Shown piece by piece: positions 48,755 to 59,895 of a stretch of DNA of 64,000 nucleotides. The notes beneath the pieces are model-generated. The model made no database searches. It worked only from the letters and a program-made list of their open reading frames with translations, and was not told where the DNA came from. Source of the stretch: Comamonadaceae bacterium (GTDB taxonomy: Bacteria; Pseudomonadota; Gammaproteobacteria; Burkholderiales; Burkholderiaceae_C); NCBI GenBank assembly GCA_947476285.1, contig CANJPU010000017.1:1-64000 (forward strand), given 5' to 3'. Made by a program: the position numbers and the translations under genes. Within the stretch, counting starts at the first letter, position 1. Every line of letters starts with the position of its first letter.

Positions 48755-51700
48755 TCAAGCCGCCTCAGCCATCGACACGGCCGATTCCATATCGACCGCC
48801 ACAATGCGCGAGACGCCTTGCTCTTGCATGGTCACGCCAATCAACTGCTCGGCCATCTCCATCGCAATCTTGTTGTGGCTGATGAAAAGGAACTGGGTTT
48901 CGCGGCTCATGGCGATCACCAGTTTGGCATAGCGCTCGGTGTTGGCATCGTCCAGCGGCGCATCCACCTCATCGAGCAGACAAAACGGCGCGGGGTTGAG
49001 CTGGAAGATCGCAAACACCAGAGCAATGGCGGTCAAGGCTTTTTCGCCGCCAGACAGCAAGTGGATGGTCTGGTTCTTCTTGCCAGGCGGTTGCGCCATG
49101 ACCTGCACGCCGGAGTCGAGAATCTCATCGCCCGTCATCACCAGCCGGGCATTGCCGCCGCCAAACAGCTCTGGGAACATCTTGCCAAAGTGTTCGTTGA
49201 CGGTGTTGAAGGTGCCGGCGAGCAGCTCGCGGGTCTCGCCATCGATCTTTCGTATGGCGTCTTCCAGTGTGGCCATGGCTTCGTTCAGGTCAGCCGATTG
49301 CGCGTCAAGGAACTGCTTGCGCTCGCGCGCAGTGGTCAATTCATCAAGGGCCGCGAGGTTCACTGCGCCAAGTGCTGTGATCTCGCGGTGCAGCCGCTCT
49401 ATGTCCGGCTGCATGCCGCCAAGTCTGACCTTACCATTTTCAATCGATTTGGCCACAGCCTCCAGATCGGCCTGGGCATCGGCCAGCAATTGGTTGTATT
49501 GCTCGAAGCCCAGACGCGCGGCCTGCTCCTTGAGCTGGAACTCGGTGATGCGCTGGCGCAGAGGATCAAGCTCTCGCTCAAGCTGCAGACGGCGCTCGTC
49601 ACTGGCGCGCAGTTTGGCGGTGAGGTCATCGTATTCGCTGCGCTTGGCGCCCAGGGCCTGCTCGCGCTCCAGCTTCAAGGCCAGCGCGTTCTGCAGGCCC
49701 GCCTGCGCTGCTGCGTCGGTCAGGCGCGAGAGCTCTTCATGGGCACGCTGCTCTTCGGTGGCAATCGATGCGCTCTGCTGCGCTGCGGTTTCAATGGCGC
49801 GCGAAAGCTCCCCGCGCCGCGCCTCCACCGAGCGCTGCGAGAACTGCGCTTCCTGCGCCTGACGCTCCAGGCTGCGCTGCTGCTCGCGGCTTTCGGCAAG
49901 CTTGCGCTCGGCCTCAATCACGCGGTCGTCCAGTTGCGCATGGCGCTCTTGGCTGTCGGCAAGCTGCATGTCCAGCTCTTCGAAGCGTGCTTCCGATGTC
50001 ACCCGGCGCTCTTGCAGGTCTTCCAGGGCGGTGTCGATCTCGGCCATGTCAGCCGCAATCTGCTCGCTGCGGGCGCGCGTCTGCTCGGCCAATTGGGTCA
50101 GGCGCAGTGTCTCTACCTGCAGCTCATGCGAGCGTGCCTGGGTTTCGGCCGCTTCCCGCCGAACGCCCACCAGCCGCTGCGAAGCCTCGGTGTACGCGGC
50201 CTCTGCGCGCACCAGGGCCGAACGCGCTTCCTCGGCAATCAGCACCTGCGCACGAAGCTGCTTCTCAAGGTTTTCGATCTCCTGCTGGCGCGCCAGCAAG
50301 CCGGCCTGTTCGGAATCCTGGGCATAAAAGCTCACGCTGTGGTGCGTGACCGCATGTCCGCTTTGGACGTAAATCACTTCACCGGGCTGCAGCTTTTCGC
50401 GGGCGGCCAGCGCGTCCTCAAAGCTGCCTGCGGTGTAGCAGCCATGCAGCCAGTCGGCCAGCAGCGCCTTCTGGCCGGCATCATTCAGGCGCAACAGATC
50501 GGCCAGCCGGGGTAGCAGCGCCGGTGCCTCTGGCAAGGCGGCCTGCGGCGGGCTGTAGAAGGCCAGCTTGGCCGGCGGTGCATCCTTGCCAAAGGCGCGC
50601 ACCATGTCCAGGCGTGAGACCTCCAGCGAATTCATTCGCTCGCGCAATGCGGCTTCCAGCGCGCTTTCCCAACCTTGCTCGATGTGAATGCGGCTCCAGA
50701 GGCCTTGCAGTCCGTCCAGGCCGTGCTTGGCCAGCCAGGGTTTGAGCTTGCCGTCGGTCTTGACCTTCTCCTGCAGCGCCTTGAGCGCCTCCATGCGCGC
50801 GGACAGATCGGACTGTCTGTGGCCCTCGGTGTTCACTGTGTGCTGCAGGGTGCGCCTGTCTTCGTCCAGCCGGGGCACCTGATCTTGCAATTCATGCAGA
50901 CGGGCGTCCGCCGTTTGCGCGGCATTCTGGGCGGTGGCCAGTTGCGACTGCAGATTGACGAGGCGCGCCTCATCGGGCGCGGCCAGCGCGTTGCGGTCAG
51001 CGGCCAGGCGCTCGCGCCGCAGTGCGAGCTGGCGCGACTGCTCTTCGACGTTTCTCTGGTCGGCTGCCAAAACCTGGATTTGCTGCTGCACCTGCGCCAC
51101 ATGGCCGCGCTGCTCGTTGGATCGGGCCTGCGTCTGGCGCAGTGCTTCTTCCAGATCGGGCAACTGCTGGGCTTGCTCTTCGACCTGGGCTGCCAGCAAG
51201 GCTGCCTTTTCTTGCGCGTCCACACCTTGCGCGGCCAGCGTCTCGGTCTCGGCCACGGCTTCGTCATGGCGCGAAGCCCAGTGTGCAGTTTGCTCCTTGA
51301 GTTGCATCAGGCGCTGCTCGACCCGCTGGCGGCCCTCGACCACAAAGCGAATCTCGGCCTCCAGCCGGCCCACCTCGGCGCTGGCTTCATAGAGATGCCC
51401 CTGCGACTGATTGACCTGATCGCCGGCTGCGTAGTGGGCCTGACGGATGGTTTCCAGCTCGCTCTCGATGCGGCGCAGGTCGGCCACGCGCGATTCCAGA
51501 TCGTTGACCGACTTTTCGGCATCCATCTTCACCTTGGCCTGGTCAGCTTCGCTTTCAGCACGCCTGAGGAACCACTGCTGATGTTGCTTGAGTGTGACTT
51601 CCGATTGCAGCGCGTTGTACAGCTTGGCCACCTCGGCCTGCTTTTCCAGCTTGTCCAGGTTGGAATTGAGCTCACGCAGAATGTCCTCCACCCGGGTGAG

Positions 51701-52270
51701 GTTCTCGCGCGTGTCGGACAGGCGGTTTTCGGTTTCGCGGCGACGCTCTTTGTATTTGGAGACGCCTGCAGCCTCTTCCAGAAACAGCCTCAATTCTTCG
51801 GGCTTTGATTCAATGATGCGGCTGATGGTGCCCTGGCCGATGATGGCGTAGGCGCGTGGCCCAAGACCCGTGCCCAGGAACACATCCTGCACATCGCGCC
51901 GGCGCACTGGCTGGTTATTGATGTAGTAGCTGCTGGTGCCGTCGCGCGTGAGCACGCGCTTGACCGCGATTTCGGCAAACTGGGACCATTGGCCACCTGC
52001 GCGGTGATCGGCATTGTCAAACACCAACTCAACCGAAGCGCGCGAAGAAGGCTTGCGGCTGGTGGTGCCGTTGAAGATGACGTCCTGCATGGACTCGCCG
52101 CGCAACTCGCTGGCGCGCGACTCGCCCAGCACCCAGCGCACCGCATCCATGATGTTGGACTTGCCGCAGCCGTTAGGCCCCACCACGCCGACCAATTGGC
52201 CTGGCAGCATGAAGTTGGTCGGCTCAGCGAAGGATTTGAACCCGGATAACTTGATGGAATTGAGACGCAC
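48755..52270 (-). CDS. smc: chromosome segregation protein SMC
   Basis: Condensin ATPase of 1171 aa. It begins GTG 52270 with RLNSIKLSGFKSFAEPTNFM, then Walker A VVGPNGCGKSNIMDAVRWVL; long coiled coils (about 170-500 and 690-1010) surround a hinge near 520-650; the C-terminal head has signature IHLLSGGEKALTAIALVF and Walker B FCLLDEVDAPLDDANTERYA. The upstream open frame to 52453 lacks family sequence, so the GTG start is preferred. It leads the smc-zipA-ligA-def run. Confidence 0.96.
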   Translation of the reverse strand: MRLNSIKLSGFKSFAEPTNFMLPGQLVGVVGPNGCGKSNIMDAVRWVLGESRASELRGESMQDVIFNGTTSRKPSSRASVELVFDNADHRAGGQWSQFAEIAVKRVLTRDGTSSYYINNQPVRRRDVQDVFLGTGLGPRAYAIIGQGTISRIIESKPEELRLFLEEAAGVSKYKERRRETENRLSDTRENLTRVEDILRELNSNLDKLEKQAEVAKLYNALQSEVTLKQHQQWFLRRAESEADQAKVKMDAEKSVNDLESRVADLRRIESELETIRQAHYAAGDQVNQSQGHLYEASAEVGRLEAEIRFVVEGRQRVEQRLMQLKEQTAHWASRHDEAVAETETLAAQGVDAQEKAALLAAQVEEQAQQLPDLEEALRQTQARSNEQRGHVAQVQQQIQVLAADQRNVEEQSRQLALRRERLAADRNALAAPDEARLVNLQSQLATAQNAAQTADARLHELQDQVPRLDEDRRTLQHTVNTEGHRQSDLSARMEALKALQEKVKTDGKLKPWLAKHGLDGLQGLWSRIHIEQGWESALEAALRERMNSLEVSRLDMVRAFGKDAPPAKLAFYSPPQAALPEAPALLPRLADLLRLNDAGQKALLADWLHGCYTAGSFEDALAAREKLQPGEVIYVQSGHAVTHHSVSFYAQDSEQAGLLARQQEIENLEKQLRAQVLIAEEARSALVRAEAAYTEASQRLVGVRREAAETQARSHELQVETLRLTQLAEQTRARSEQIAADMAEIDTALEDLQERRVTSEARFEELDMQLADSQERHAQLDDRVIEAERKLAESREQQRSLERQAQEAQFSQRSVEARRGELSRAIETAAQQSASIATEEQRAHEELSRLTDAAAQAGLQNALALKLEREQALGAKRSEYDDLTAKLRASDERRLQLERELDPLRQRITEFQLKEQAARLGFEQYNQLLADAQADLEAVAKSIENGKVRLGGMQPDIERLHREITALGAVNLAALDELTTARERKQFLDAQSADLNEAMATLEDAIRKIDGETRELLAGTFNTVNEHFGKMFPELFGGGNARLVMTGDEILDSGVQVMAQPPGKKNQTIHLLSGGEKALTAIALVFAIFQLNPAPFCLLDEVDAPLDDANTERYAKLVIAMSRETQFLFISHNKIAMEMAEQLIGVTMQEQGVSRIVAVDMESAVSMAEAA

Positions 52271-52361
52271 GGCCCTGCCTGATGATGCTGACTGAATGGA
52301 AAAGCGCCGGTACAAGCCGGCGGCTGCCTGGGATGATACCGCGCTGCGCGACGGCAAGAAT

Positions 52362-53612
52362 CTACAGAATTTGGCCTGCCAGCATCCCCACAACCACCAC
52401 CGTATGCCCCAGCAAGCCCGGCGCCAGCGCGAGTGCATAGGCACGACCACCACTGGCCCAGGCCACCACGCAGCGGCTCAATCCATGGACCGCCAGAGCC
52501 ACCGACACTGCAATAAGGGTCGGCGGGTCTGCCTGGGGCGCCTGCGCCAGCACGGCCGTCACAGCCGCGTGCAGTTCAACCGTCGCGGCCAGCCAGGTGC
52601 CGACAAACAAGCCGGCGTGGCCCAGCCATAGCGAAAGCGCATACACAGCGGCCTGCACGCCAGTCAATGCAAGGGCCACCAGCGCAGCGGCGCTCAGACT
52701 GAACATGCGCTGTGCGTCCTCGGACGGCGCGCTTTCCGGCAGGGCCACGCTGCCTCGCATCAAGACCGCAGCCCAGGCAGCGGCCACGGCAGAGCCCACC
52801 AATGCAGGCAACCATAGCGCGCCGAGCCAAGTCGGCTGAACGGTCGCGGCCACGGCCAAGAGTTGCAGCAAGGTCGCCACGCACGACATCAATGCACCGC
52901 CGGCAGCCACGCGAGCCGGAGTTTTGCCTGCGCGCACCTCCATGCCCAAACTGCCGATAGTGGCGGTGCTGGACACAAAGCCCGACGCCAGCGCCGAGAG
53001 CATCAGCGCATTTCGGGCCAGCAGCAAACGGCGGCACAGATGGGCCAGCGCCTGTATGGCCAGCAAGACAGTGAGCAGTGTGGCAATGGTGCGCGGATTG
53101 AGCACCGGCCCCCACAGCGGGCGATCAGGCAGCAGCGGCACCGCGATCAGCGCAATCGCCCACAGCAGGATGCCGTCACGCAATTCGGCTGGCTGCAGCC
53201 AGATCCGGGCGAAGTGGTGCATGCGCTCGCGCCCAGCCAGGAGCGCCGTGACAATCACCGCCAGCGCCGCCGCCAACAGCACGCTCCAGGTGCACACAGC
53301 GCCGATCAAGTAGGCCAGCAAGAGTGCAATCTCAGTGGTGATGCCCGGGTCTGGCGATGGGTTGCGCCAGTAGGCGATAAGGCCCAGCGCAGCGATGAAG
53401 GCCGCGCCAAGCAGCGTTAGCTCAAGCTGCCCCATCAGCATGCACACAGCACCCATCAGCGAGGCCAGCGCGAAGCTGCGCACGCCAGCGGGCGCCCTGC
53501 CCGGCCCCTGGCCTTTGCGCCTTTCGCGCTCCACACCGATCAGCAGGCCGCAGCCCAGCGCTGCGGCCAATACTGCGGCGGCTTCTGAGAGGGGTGGAAA
53601 GGAATCAAGCAA
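52362..53612 (-). CDS. MgtC/SapB-type membrane protein with DUF4010
   Basis: Polytopic membrane protein of 416 aa. The N-terminal third has an MgtC/SapB-type core (LAAALGCGLLIGVERERRKG, AGVRSFALASLMGAVCMLMG, GITTEIALLLAYLIGAVCTW); the C-terminal two thirds match DUF4010 (LNPRTIATLLTVLLAIQALA, GFVSSTATIGSLGMEVRAGK). About twelve helices are visible. It is in the same direction as smc with a 91-nt gap. The transported or sensed solute is unknown. Confidence 0.85.
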   Translation of the reverse strand: MLDSFPPLSEAAAVLAAALGCGLLIGVERERRKGQGPGRAPAGVRSFALASLMGAVCMLMGQLELTLLGAAFIAALGLIAYWRNPSPDPGITTEIALLLAYLIGAVCTWSVLLAAALAVIVTALLAGRERMHHFARIWLQPAELRDGILLWAIALIAVPLLPDRPLWGPVLNPRTIATLLTVLLAIQALAHLCRRLLLARNALMLSALASGFVSSTATIGSLGMEVRAGKTPARVAAGGALMSCVATLLQLLAVAATVQPTWLGALWLPALVGSAVAAAWAAVLMRGSVALPESAPSEDAQRMFSLSAAALVALALTGVQAAVYALSLWLGHAGLFVGTWLAATVELHAAVTAVLAQAPQADPPTLIAVSVALAVHGLSRCVVAWASGGRAYALALAPGLLGHTVVVVGMLAGQIL

Positions 53613-53826
53613 GCGTGCAATCTGGCGTCGTCACAACTGCCAATACTAGTGCCCGCAAGCCTTCGGCCATCCCGCAATCGGCGTTTGATTGCAAAAAATC
53701 AGCAATTGATGGCTCAACATTGCCGGTTGGTTACTTTTGCGCATGTCGAGTCAACTGCCACACAACATCGGGAGGCTATTTGATCGGCCACCGGCACGCT
53801 ACCCATTCCTGCATTCGACATCCGCA
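53613..53826. other. divergent intergenic region
   Basis: 214 bp between the MgtC/DUF4010 gene and the unknown gene at 53827. It is AT-richer than the flanks and contains no gene I can support. It should hold promoters for both directions, but I see no clear box. Confidence 0.4.
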
Positions 53827-54600
53827 ATGAAACACAAATCATTCCTCAAGATTGCCACGACCGACCCACTCCCAATGCTGTGTGGTGTCTCAGGCGCAGC
53901 CTTGGGCGGCATCATCGGCATGGCCTTCGGCGGGCCTGTTGGCGGCGTGCTGGGGGGTGTCTGCGGGTTCACCTGCCTGCTGGCCGGGGCCGCCATTCGG
54001 CATGTGCAACTCAAGAGGGACCGCAAAGCCTTTGATTCCCTCATCAAGCGGGTGGACGGGCAGTGCGAGAAGGAGGACAAAGCAGGTCTGAGCGGGCTTC
54101 TTGATCTGGTGCATCGGTCCAGGCTGTCTTCCAAGGTGAAGAACGAGGTCTTTGCACATGTCAAGGACCAACTCCAGAGTCAGATCAACAGCAATCAGAC
54201 CGAGATTGAAGCAGCGAGAGTCTCCGCTCCAGCGCGTGCTGAAGGGTTAGTGGCCAAGAACAAGGAGATGCAAGAACTGCGGAAACTCATCGACGAGATG
54301 CAGCAGCAGAAACCGGCCAAGCGCGGCATCTTCAGCCGGATCATTAGTGCATTGACCGGAAGAGATGCGCCGCGTGGCCAGATTCCTCGGTTGATGGCTG
54401 CTTTTGATCAAAGCAGATCGTCTGCTGCGACGCCGCCCGCTACACAGCCTCGGGCCGCGACTTGCGATCCGAGCGTGCTGCCTGCTTCACTGGCACCATG
54501 GACAGAAGTAGGGTGCTCTACCCCGCGAAGCGGAGTTCCTGGTTCCGCGTCGCAAACTCCCACCGGCACTCCGCGCCGCGCCGCCACCCCCACCCCCTAA
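53827..54600 (+). CDS. unknown protein: glycine-rich membrane segment plus coiled coil
   Basis: A 257-aa protein I do not recognise. Residues about 14-55 are a hydrophobic, glycine-patterned stretch (AALGGIIGMAFGGPVGGVLG) like glycine-zipper membrane segments. Residues 60-180 are charged and helical, with a likely coiled coil (KDQLQSQINSNQTEIEAARV; MQELRKLIDEMQQQKPAKRG). The last 60 residues are Ser/Thr/Pro/Ala-rich and look disordered (ending TPTGTPRRAATPTP). ATG 53827 is the first start with plausible protein after it; the frame is open to 53737. It ends 26 nt before dapC. Composition differs from the housekeeping neighbours; it may be a lineage-specific or acquired gene. Confidence 0.55.
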   Translation: MKHKSFLKIATTDPLPMLCGVSGAALGGIIGMAFGGPVGGVLGGVCGFTCLLAGAAIRHVQLKRDRKAFDSLIKRVDGQCEKEDKAGLSGLLDLVHRSRLSSKVKNEVFAHVKDQLQSQINSNQTEIEAARVSAPARAEGLVAKNKEMQELRKLIDEMQQQKPAKRGIFSRIISALTGRDAPRGQIPRLMAAFDQSRSSAATPPATQPRAATCDPSVLPASLAPWTEVGCSTPRSGVPGSASQTPTGTPRRAATPTP

Positions 54601-54626
54601 CCCCAAGGGCCGCGATAATCGGCCCC

Positions 54627-55826
54627 ATGAACCCCCTCCTCTCCCGCCTGCAGCCCTACCCCTTCGAGCGGCTCAAGCAGCTTTTCGCCAGCGTCACGCC
54701 CAACCCGGCCTATCGCCCGATCAGCCTGGGCATAGGCGAACCCAAGCACGCGACACCGGAATTCATCAAGAAGGCCCTGGCCGCCTCGATGGAGGGGCTG
54801 GCGGTGTACCCGCCTACAGCCGGCACCCCACAACTGCGCGAATCCTTCAGCAGATGGCTCAAGACCCGGTATAGCCTGGAAGTCAACGCCTCAACCCAGG
54901 TGCTGCCAGTCAACGGCTCGCGCGAGGCTTTGTTTGCCTTCGCCCAGACGGTAGTGGACCCCAACAGACAGCCCATCGTCGTCTGCCCCAACCCCTTCTA
55001 TCAAATCTACGAGGGCGCAGCCCTGCTGGCGGGCGCTGAACCTTATTACGCCCCCAGCGACCCTGCCCGCAACTTCGCGGTGAACTGGGACAGCGTGCCA
55101 GAGCAGGTCTGGGCGCGAACCCAACTGCTCTTCGTTTGCTCGCCGGGCAACCCAACCGGTGCAGTGATGCCTCTGGACGAGTGGAAAAAGCTGTTCGAGC
55201 TGTCGGACCGCCATGGCTTTGTCATTGCCTCTGACGAGTGCTACAGCGAAATCTACTTCCGCGACGAGCCACCCCTGGGCGGCATGGAGGCCGCCGTGAA
55301 GCTTGGCCGAAGCGATTTCAAGAACCTGGTGTCCTTTACCAGCCTGTCCAAGCGCAGCAACGTGCCGGGCCTGCGCAGCGGCTTCGTGGCTGGCGATGCC
55401 CAGGTTCTCAAGCAGTTTCTTCTCTACCGCACCTACCATGGCAGCGCCATGAGCCCGGTGGTGGCCGAGGCCAGCATCGCGGCCTGGGGCGACGAGCAGC
55501 ATGTGGTGGACAACCGCGCGCTCTACCGCGCGAAGTTTGCGCAAGTCACCCCCGTGCTCAGCGCGGTGCTGGACGTGCGCCTGCCCGATGCGGGCTTTTA
55601 CCTGTGGGCCGGTGTGGGCGGCAGCGACATTGAATTCGCCCGGGACTTGCTGGCTCAATACAATGTCACCGTGTTGCCAGGCAGCTATCTTGCGCGCGAG
55701 GTGGGCGGCGCCAACCCAGGGGCCGGCCGCATCCGCATGGCCCTGGTCGCCGAAACCACCGAATGCGCCGAGGCAGCCCAGCGCATCGTCCAGTTTGTCC
55801 AGTCCAGATCTACGAAAATCAAATGA
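54627..55826 (+). CDS. dapC: succinyldiaminopimelate transaminase DapC
   Basis: PLP-dependent class I aminotransferase of 399 aa, making N-succinyl-LL-DAP in the lysine/peptidoglycan pathway. Visible are [70 protein letters not shown] and the PLP-Lys site [19 protein letters not shown]. Its assignment among aminotransferases rests on the adjoining dapD and dapE genes. Its stop overlaps the dapD start (ATGA). Confidence 0.93.
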   Translation: MNPLLSRLQPYPFERLKQLFASVTPNPAYRPISLGIGEPKHATPEFIKKALAASMEGLAVYPPTAGTPQLRESFSRWLKTRYSLEVNASTQVLPVNGSREALFAFAQTVVDPNRQPIVVCPNPFYQIYEGAALLAGAEPYYAPSDPARNFAVNWDSVPEQVWARTQLLFVCSPGNPTGAVMPLDEWKKLFELSDRHGFVIASDECYSEIYFRDEPPLGGMEAAVKLGRSDFKNLVSFTSLSKRSNVPGLRSGFVAGDAQVLKQFLLYRTYHGSAMSPVVAEASIAAWGDEQHVVDNRALYRAKFAQVTPVLSAVLDVRLPDAGFYLWAGVGGSDIEFARDLLAQYNVTVLPGSYLAREVGGANPGAGRIRMALVAETTECAEAAQRIVQFVQSRSTKIK

Positions 55827-56647
55827 CCCAACAGCTTCAGCAAATCATCGACAACGCGTGGGAGAACCGCGCCAGCCTTTCCCCCGCCTCCGCGCCAGCC
55901 GAAGTGTCGCAAGCCGTGGAGCATGTAATCTCCGAGATGAACAAAGGCAAACTGCGCGTGGCCACCCGCCAGGGCGTGGGCCAATGGACAGTGCACCAGT
56001 GGATCAAGAAGGCCGTGCTGTTGTCGTTTCGCCTGAAAGACAACGAGATCATTCGCGCAGGCGACCTGGGCTTTTATGACAAGGTGCAAACCAAGTTCGC
56101 CCATCTCTCGCCCGAGCAGATGGCCGCCACCGGCGTGCGGGTGGTGCCGCCGGCGGTGGCCCGGCGCGGCAGCTACATCGCCCGGGGCGCCATCCTGATG
56201 CCCAGCTATGTGAACATCGGCGCCTATGTCGATGAGGGCACCATGGTGGACACATGGGCCACCGTCGGCTCTTGTGCGCAGGTGGGCAAAAATGTTCACC
56301 TGTCTGGCGGCGTGGGCCTGGGCGGTGTGCTCGAACCCCTGCAGGCCAACCCCACCATCATCGAAGACAACTGCTTCATCGGCGCGCGCTCCGAAGTGGT
56401 CGAAGGCGTGATCGTCGAGGAAAACTCGGTGATCTCCATGGGCGTGTACATCGGCCAAAGCACCAAGATCTACGACCGCGCCACGGGCACCGTCACCTAT
56501 GGCCGCATCCCTTCGGGCTCGGTCGTGGTCTCTGGCAACCTGCCCAGCGCCGATGGCAAATACAGCCTGTACTGTGCAGTGATCGTCAAGCGGGTCGATG
56601 CGCAGACCCGCGCCAAGACCAGCCTGAACGAGCTGCTGAGAGACTAA
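55823..56647 (+). CDS. dapD: tetrahydrodipicolinate N-succinyltransferase DapD
   Basis: Transfers succinyl from succinyl-CoA to tetrahydrodipicolinate, 274 aa. The left-handed beta-helix is visible in hexapeptide repeats from about residue 105 ([60 protein letters not shown]). The C-terminal tail [20 protein letters not shown] is typical. The start overlaps the dapC stop (ATGA). Confidence 0.97.
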   Translation: MTQQLQQIIDNAWENRASLSPASAPAEVSQAVEHVISEMNKGKLRVATRQGVGQWTVHQWIKKAVLLSFRLKDNEIIRAGDLGFYDKVQTKFAHLSPEQMAATGVRVVPPAVARRGSYIARGAILMPSYVNIGAYVDEGTMVDTWATVGSCAQVGKNVHLSGGVGLGGVLEPLQANPTIIEDNCFIGARSEVVEGVIVEENSVISMGVYIGQSTKIYDRATGTVTYGRIPSGSVVVSGNLPSADGKYSLYCAVIVKRVDAQTRAKTSLNELLRD

Positions 56648-56678
56648 AGCCGTTTCGCCAACCAACAAAGGACCGAGC

Positions 56679-57836
56679 ATGAGCACGATGGAACGCATTC
56701 TTCGCCTGATGAGCGAGAAAAAGGCGTCGGACGTCTATCTCTCGGCCCATGCGCCGGCGATGATCAAAATCAACGGCCAGTGCCTGCCGATCAACAACCA
56801 GCTCTTGCCGGCCGATGCCACCAAGGCCTTGCTTGCCGAAGTGCTGCCAGCCAAGCGCATGGACGAACTCGAAGAGACGGGCGAGTTGAACATGGCCCAT
56901 GCGATTGCCGGCATAGGAAACTTCCGCATCTCGGCGATGCGCCAGCGCGGCAGCTACGCCGCGGTCATACGCTACATCACCACCGAGATTCCACCATTGG
57001 CATCGCTGTCGGTGCCCATGATTTTGGGCGATTTGATCATGGAAAAGCGCGGGCTGCTGCTGATGGTAGGCGCCACCGGCGCAGGCAAGAGCACCACGCT
57101 CGCTTCGATGATGGATTACCGCAACGAGAAAGTCTCGGGCCATATTCTGACCATCGAAGACCCGGTCGAATTCCTCTTCGTCAACAAAAAGTCCATTGTC
57201 AACCAGCGCGAGGTAGGCAGCGACACGGTGAATATGCAGACGGCACTGAAGAACGCGTTGCGCCAGGCGCCTGATGTGATTTTGGTGGGCGAGATCCGCG
57301 ACCGCGAAACCATGTCCGCTGCCATCGCCTATGCGCAGTCGGGCCATTTGTGTCTGGCCACCATGCATGCCAACAACAGCTACCAGGCGCTCAACCGCGT
57401 GCTGTCGTTCTACCCGGTGGAGGTTCGCCCCACCATGCTGGGCGATCTGGCCGCCGCCATGAAGGCCGTCGTGTCCCAGCGGCTTCTGCGCACCGTACAC
57501 GGCGGGCGCGTGCCGGCCATCGAGATCATGCTCAACACCAAGTTGATCGCTGAGCTGATCGAGAAAGGCGACTTCTCTGGCATCAAGGAAGCGATGGAAA
57601 AATCCATGGCCGAAGGATCGCAAACGTTCGAGCAAGACATCGCGCGGCTCATCATCGATGGCAGCGTCGACAAGAAAGAGGGCCTGGCCTACGCTGACTC
57701 GCCCACCAATCTGCAATGGCGCCTGCAAAATGATTTTGCCGGCAAGGACAAAGAGCATGTGGAAGACGGCGCTTCCGAGGCAGACATGGCCGATGAGCCT
57801 TCGTTCACCGAGATCACGCTGGACGTGAAGCATTGA
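56679..57836 (+). CDS. PilU/PilT-family type IV pilus retraction ATPase
   Basis: Hexameric secretion ATPase of 385 aa. It begins [20 protein letters not shown]; Walker [21 protein letters not shown]; Asp box [20 protein letters not shown]; Walker [21 protein letters not shown]; His box [20 protein letters not shown]. The [15 protein letters not shown] stretch (rather than the PilT form) favours PilU, and the acidic tail after 360 is also PilU-like. It sits between dapD and dapE, an unusual place for a pilus gene but conserved in this bacterial group as I recall. Co-transcription with the DAP genes is likely. Confidence 0.88.
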   Translation: MSTMERILRLMSEKKASDVYLSAHAPAMIKINGQCLPINNQLLPADATKALLAEVLPAKRMDELEETGELNMAHAIAGIGNFRISAMRQRGSYAAVIRYITTEIPPLASLSVPMILGDLIMEKRGLLLMVGATGAGKSTTLASMMDYRNEKVSGHILTIEDPVEFLFVNKKSIVNQREVGSDTVNMQTALKNALRQAPDVILVGEIRDRETMSAAIAYAQSGHLCLATMHANNSYQALNRVLSFYPVEVRPTMLGDLAAAMKAVVSQRLLRTVHGGRVPAIEIMLNTKLIAELIEKGDFSGIKEAMEKSMAEGSQTFEQDIARLIIDGSVDKKEGLAYADSPTNLQWRLQNDFAGKDKEHVEDGASEADMADEPSFTEITLDVKH

Positions 57837-57840
57837 GGCC

Positions 57841-59001
57841 ATGTCCGAGACATTTTCGTCCGCGCTGGCTCTGACTGAGCAATTGATTTCCAGACGCTCA
57901 GTCACGCCCGATGATGCGGGCTGCCAGCAGATTCTGGGCCAGAGGCTGCGGGCCATGGGCTTTGCACTGGAAACCATCGCAAGCGGCCCGGATGACTTTC
58001 GCGTGACCAACCTCTGGGCACATCTGCCCGGGCGCAGCAGCAAGACCCTGGTGTTTGCCGGCCACACCGACGTCGTGCCCACTGGCCCGCTGGAGCAATG
58101 GTCCAGCGATCCTTTCACACCCTCGCACCGCGACGGCAAGCTCTATGGCCGTGGCGCGGCCGACATGAAAACCTCTATCGCCGCGTTTGTGGTGGCGGTG
58201 CAGGAGTTTCTGGCTGCGCATCCCGATCCATCTCTGTGCATTGCCTTGCTCCTTACCAGCGACGAAGAAGGCCCTGCAGTGGACGGCACCATCAAGGTGG
58301 TGCAGTGGCTGCAGGCGCGCGGTGTGGCGCCCGACTACTGCATCGTGGGCGAACCCACCTGCGTAGAACGCATTGGCGACATGATCAAGAACGGCCGGCG
58401 CGGCACCATGAGCGGCAAACTCACTGTCCAGGGTGTGCAAGGCCACATCGCGTATCCGCAATTGGCCCGCAACCCGATCCACCAGGCCCTGCCCGCCCTG
58501 GCCGAACTCGCTGCCACCGAGTGGGACCGCGGCAATGAGTTTTTCCAGCCCACCAGTTGGCAGATCAGCAACATGCATGGCGGCACTGGCGCAAGCAACG
58601 TCATCCCCGGCACCGTCACGGTGGACTTCAATTTTCGATTTTCCACTGAATGCAGCGCAGAGGGCTTGCAGGCGCGAACCCGCGAAGTGCTGGACCGGCA
58701 CGGGCTGGACTACGAGCTTGACTGGGTGGTCGGCGGGCATCCATTTCTCACGGCGCCGGGCGATCTGGTGCACGCGATCGCACAGGCGATTCGCGACGAA
58801 ACCGGCATCGAGACCGAGCTGTCCACCACCGGCGGCACCAGTGATGGGCGCTTCATCTCGCGCATTTGCCCCCAGGTGATCGAATTCGGCCCTGTCAACG
58901 CCACCATTCACAAGATCGACGAACATGTGCGCGTGGCCGACATCGAGCCGCTCAAGAACATCTATCGCCGCACGATAGAGCATCTCGAAGCCGCGCTATG
59001 A
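57841..59001 (+). CDS. dapE: succinyl-diaminopimelate desuccinylase DapE
   Basis: Zinc metallopeptidase of 386 aa that releases succinate from N-succinyl-LL-DAP. Metal ligands: [17 protein letters not shown] (His), [19 protein letters not shown] (Asp), [17 protein letters not shown] (catalytic and metal Glu), [20 protein letters not shown] and [20 protein letters not shown] with the C-terminal His in [13 protein letters not shown]. It starts 4 nt after the pilU-like stop, and its stop overlaps the prmB start (ATGA). Confidence 0.97.
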   Translation: MSETFSSALALTEQLISRRSVTPDDAGCQQILGQRLRAMGFALETIASGPDDFRVTNLWAHLPGRSSKTLVFAGHTDVVPTGPLEQWSSDPFTPSHRDGKLYGRGAADMKTSIAAFVVAVQEFLAAHPDPSLCIALLLTSDEEGPAVDGTIKVVQWLQARGVAPDYCIVGEPTCVERIGDMIKNGRRGTMSGKLTVQGVQGHIAYPQLARNPIHQALPALAELAATEWDRGNEFFQPTSWQISNMHGGTGASNVIPGTVTVDFNFRFSTECSAEGLQARTREVLDRHGLDYELDWVVGGHPFLTAPGDLVHAIAQAIRDETGIETELSTTGGTSDGRFISRICPQVIEFGPVNATIHKIDEHVRVADIEPLKNIYRRTIEHLEAAL

Positions 59002-59861
59002 CACTGATCGAACTGGTCGAGGCGAGCGCCGCGCAGCTCGCCGATGCGGGTGTTGCTTTTGGCCATGGCACGGCCAACGCCTTTGACGAAGCAGCCTGGC
59101 TGGTGCTGTGGCAGATGGGTTTGCCGCTGGATGACCTCGATGGCGTGGCCGAGATGGCTGTGTCGCCGCAGCAGCAGGACACTGTGGCCGAGCTCATTTC
59201 GCAGCGCATTCACACGCGCAAGCCCGCCGCCTACCTCACCCGCGAAGCCTGGCTGCAAGGCGTGTCCTTCTACGTCGACGAACGCACCATTGTGCCGCGC
59301 AGCTTTATTGCCGAACTGCTGATGGATGGCGGCTTTGACTATTGGCTGAGCGAGCAAACCCTCCGCGTGCTGGACCTATGCACCGGCAACGGCAGCCTGG
59401 CGGTGCTGGCGGCCATGTGCTTTGCCGACGTGAGTGTCGATGCGGCCGACATCTCGCCCCCTGCGCTTGAAGTAGCCCGCATCAACATCGACCGCCACAA
59501 TCTGCAAGAGCGCGTCCACCTGATACAGTCCGACGGCCTGGATGCCGTGCAGGGCCTCTATGACCTGATCCTGTGCAACCCGCCCTATGTCAATGCCCAG
59601 AGCATGGCGCAGCTTCCTGCCGAATACAGGGCCGAGCCCGCGCTGGCCTTGGCAGGTGGCACCGACGGCATGGATTTCATTCGCAAGCTGATCACGCAGG
59701 CGCCCCACCACATGAGTGAATCGGGCGTGCTGGTACTTGAGATTGGCAATGAACGCGCCCACTTCGAACAAGCCTTTCCCCGACTTGAAGTCGTCTGGCT
59801 GGAGACCAGCGCGGGCGAAGACCAGGTGCTGCTGGCAACCCGGGCGAGCCTGTTGACATGA
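58998..59861 (+). CDS. prmB: 50S ribosomal protein L3 glutamine methyltransferase PrmB
   Basis: SAM-dependent N5-glutamine methyltransferase of 287 aa that modifies ribosomal protein L3. The SAM site is [20 protein letters not shown] and the catalytic NPPY is in [12 protein letters not shown]; the N-terminal lobe has [20 protein letters not shown] and [13 protein letters not shown], typical for PrmB over PrmC. The start ATG overlaps the dapE stop, so translation is coupled. It closes the dap operon. Confidence 0.95.
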   Translation: MTLIELVEASAAQLADAGVAFGHGTANAFDEAAWLVLWQMGLPLDDLDGVAEMAVSPQQQDTVAELISQRIHTRKPAAYLTREAWLQGVSFYVDERTIVPRSFIAELLMDGGFDYWLSEQTLRVLDLCTGNGSLAVLAAMCFADVSVDAADISPPALEVARINIDRHNLQERVHLIQSDGLDAVQGLYDLILCNPPYVNAQSMAQLPAEYRAEPALALAGGTDGMDFIRKLITQAPHHMSESGVLVLEIGNERAHFEQAFPRLEVVWLETSAGEDQVLLATRASLLT

Positions 59862-59895
59862 TGTCAACCAGGGCCTGCCCACAACTGGAATTGAA

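Noticed and set aside
52271-52453. N-terminal extension of SMC to 52453
   Set aside because: SMC proteins start at the RLNSIKLSGFKSF segment; the extension has no conserved residues and would overlap the MgtC/DUF4010 gene.
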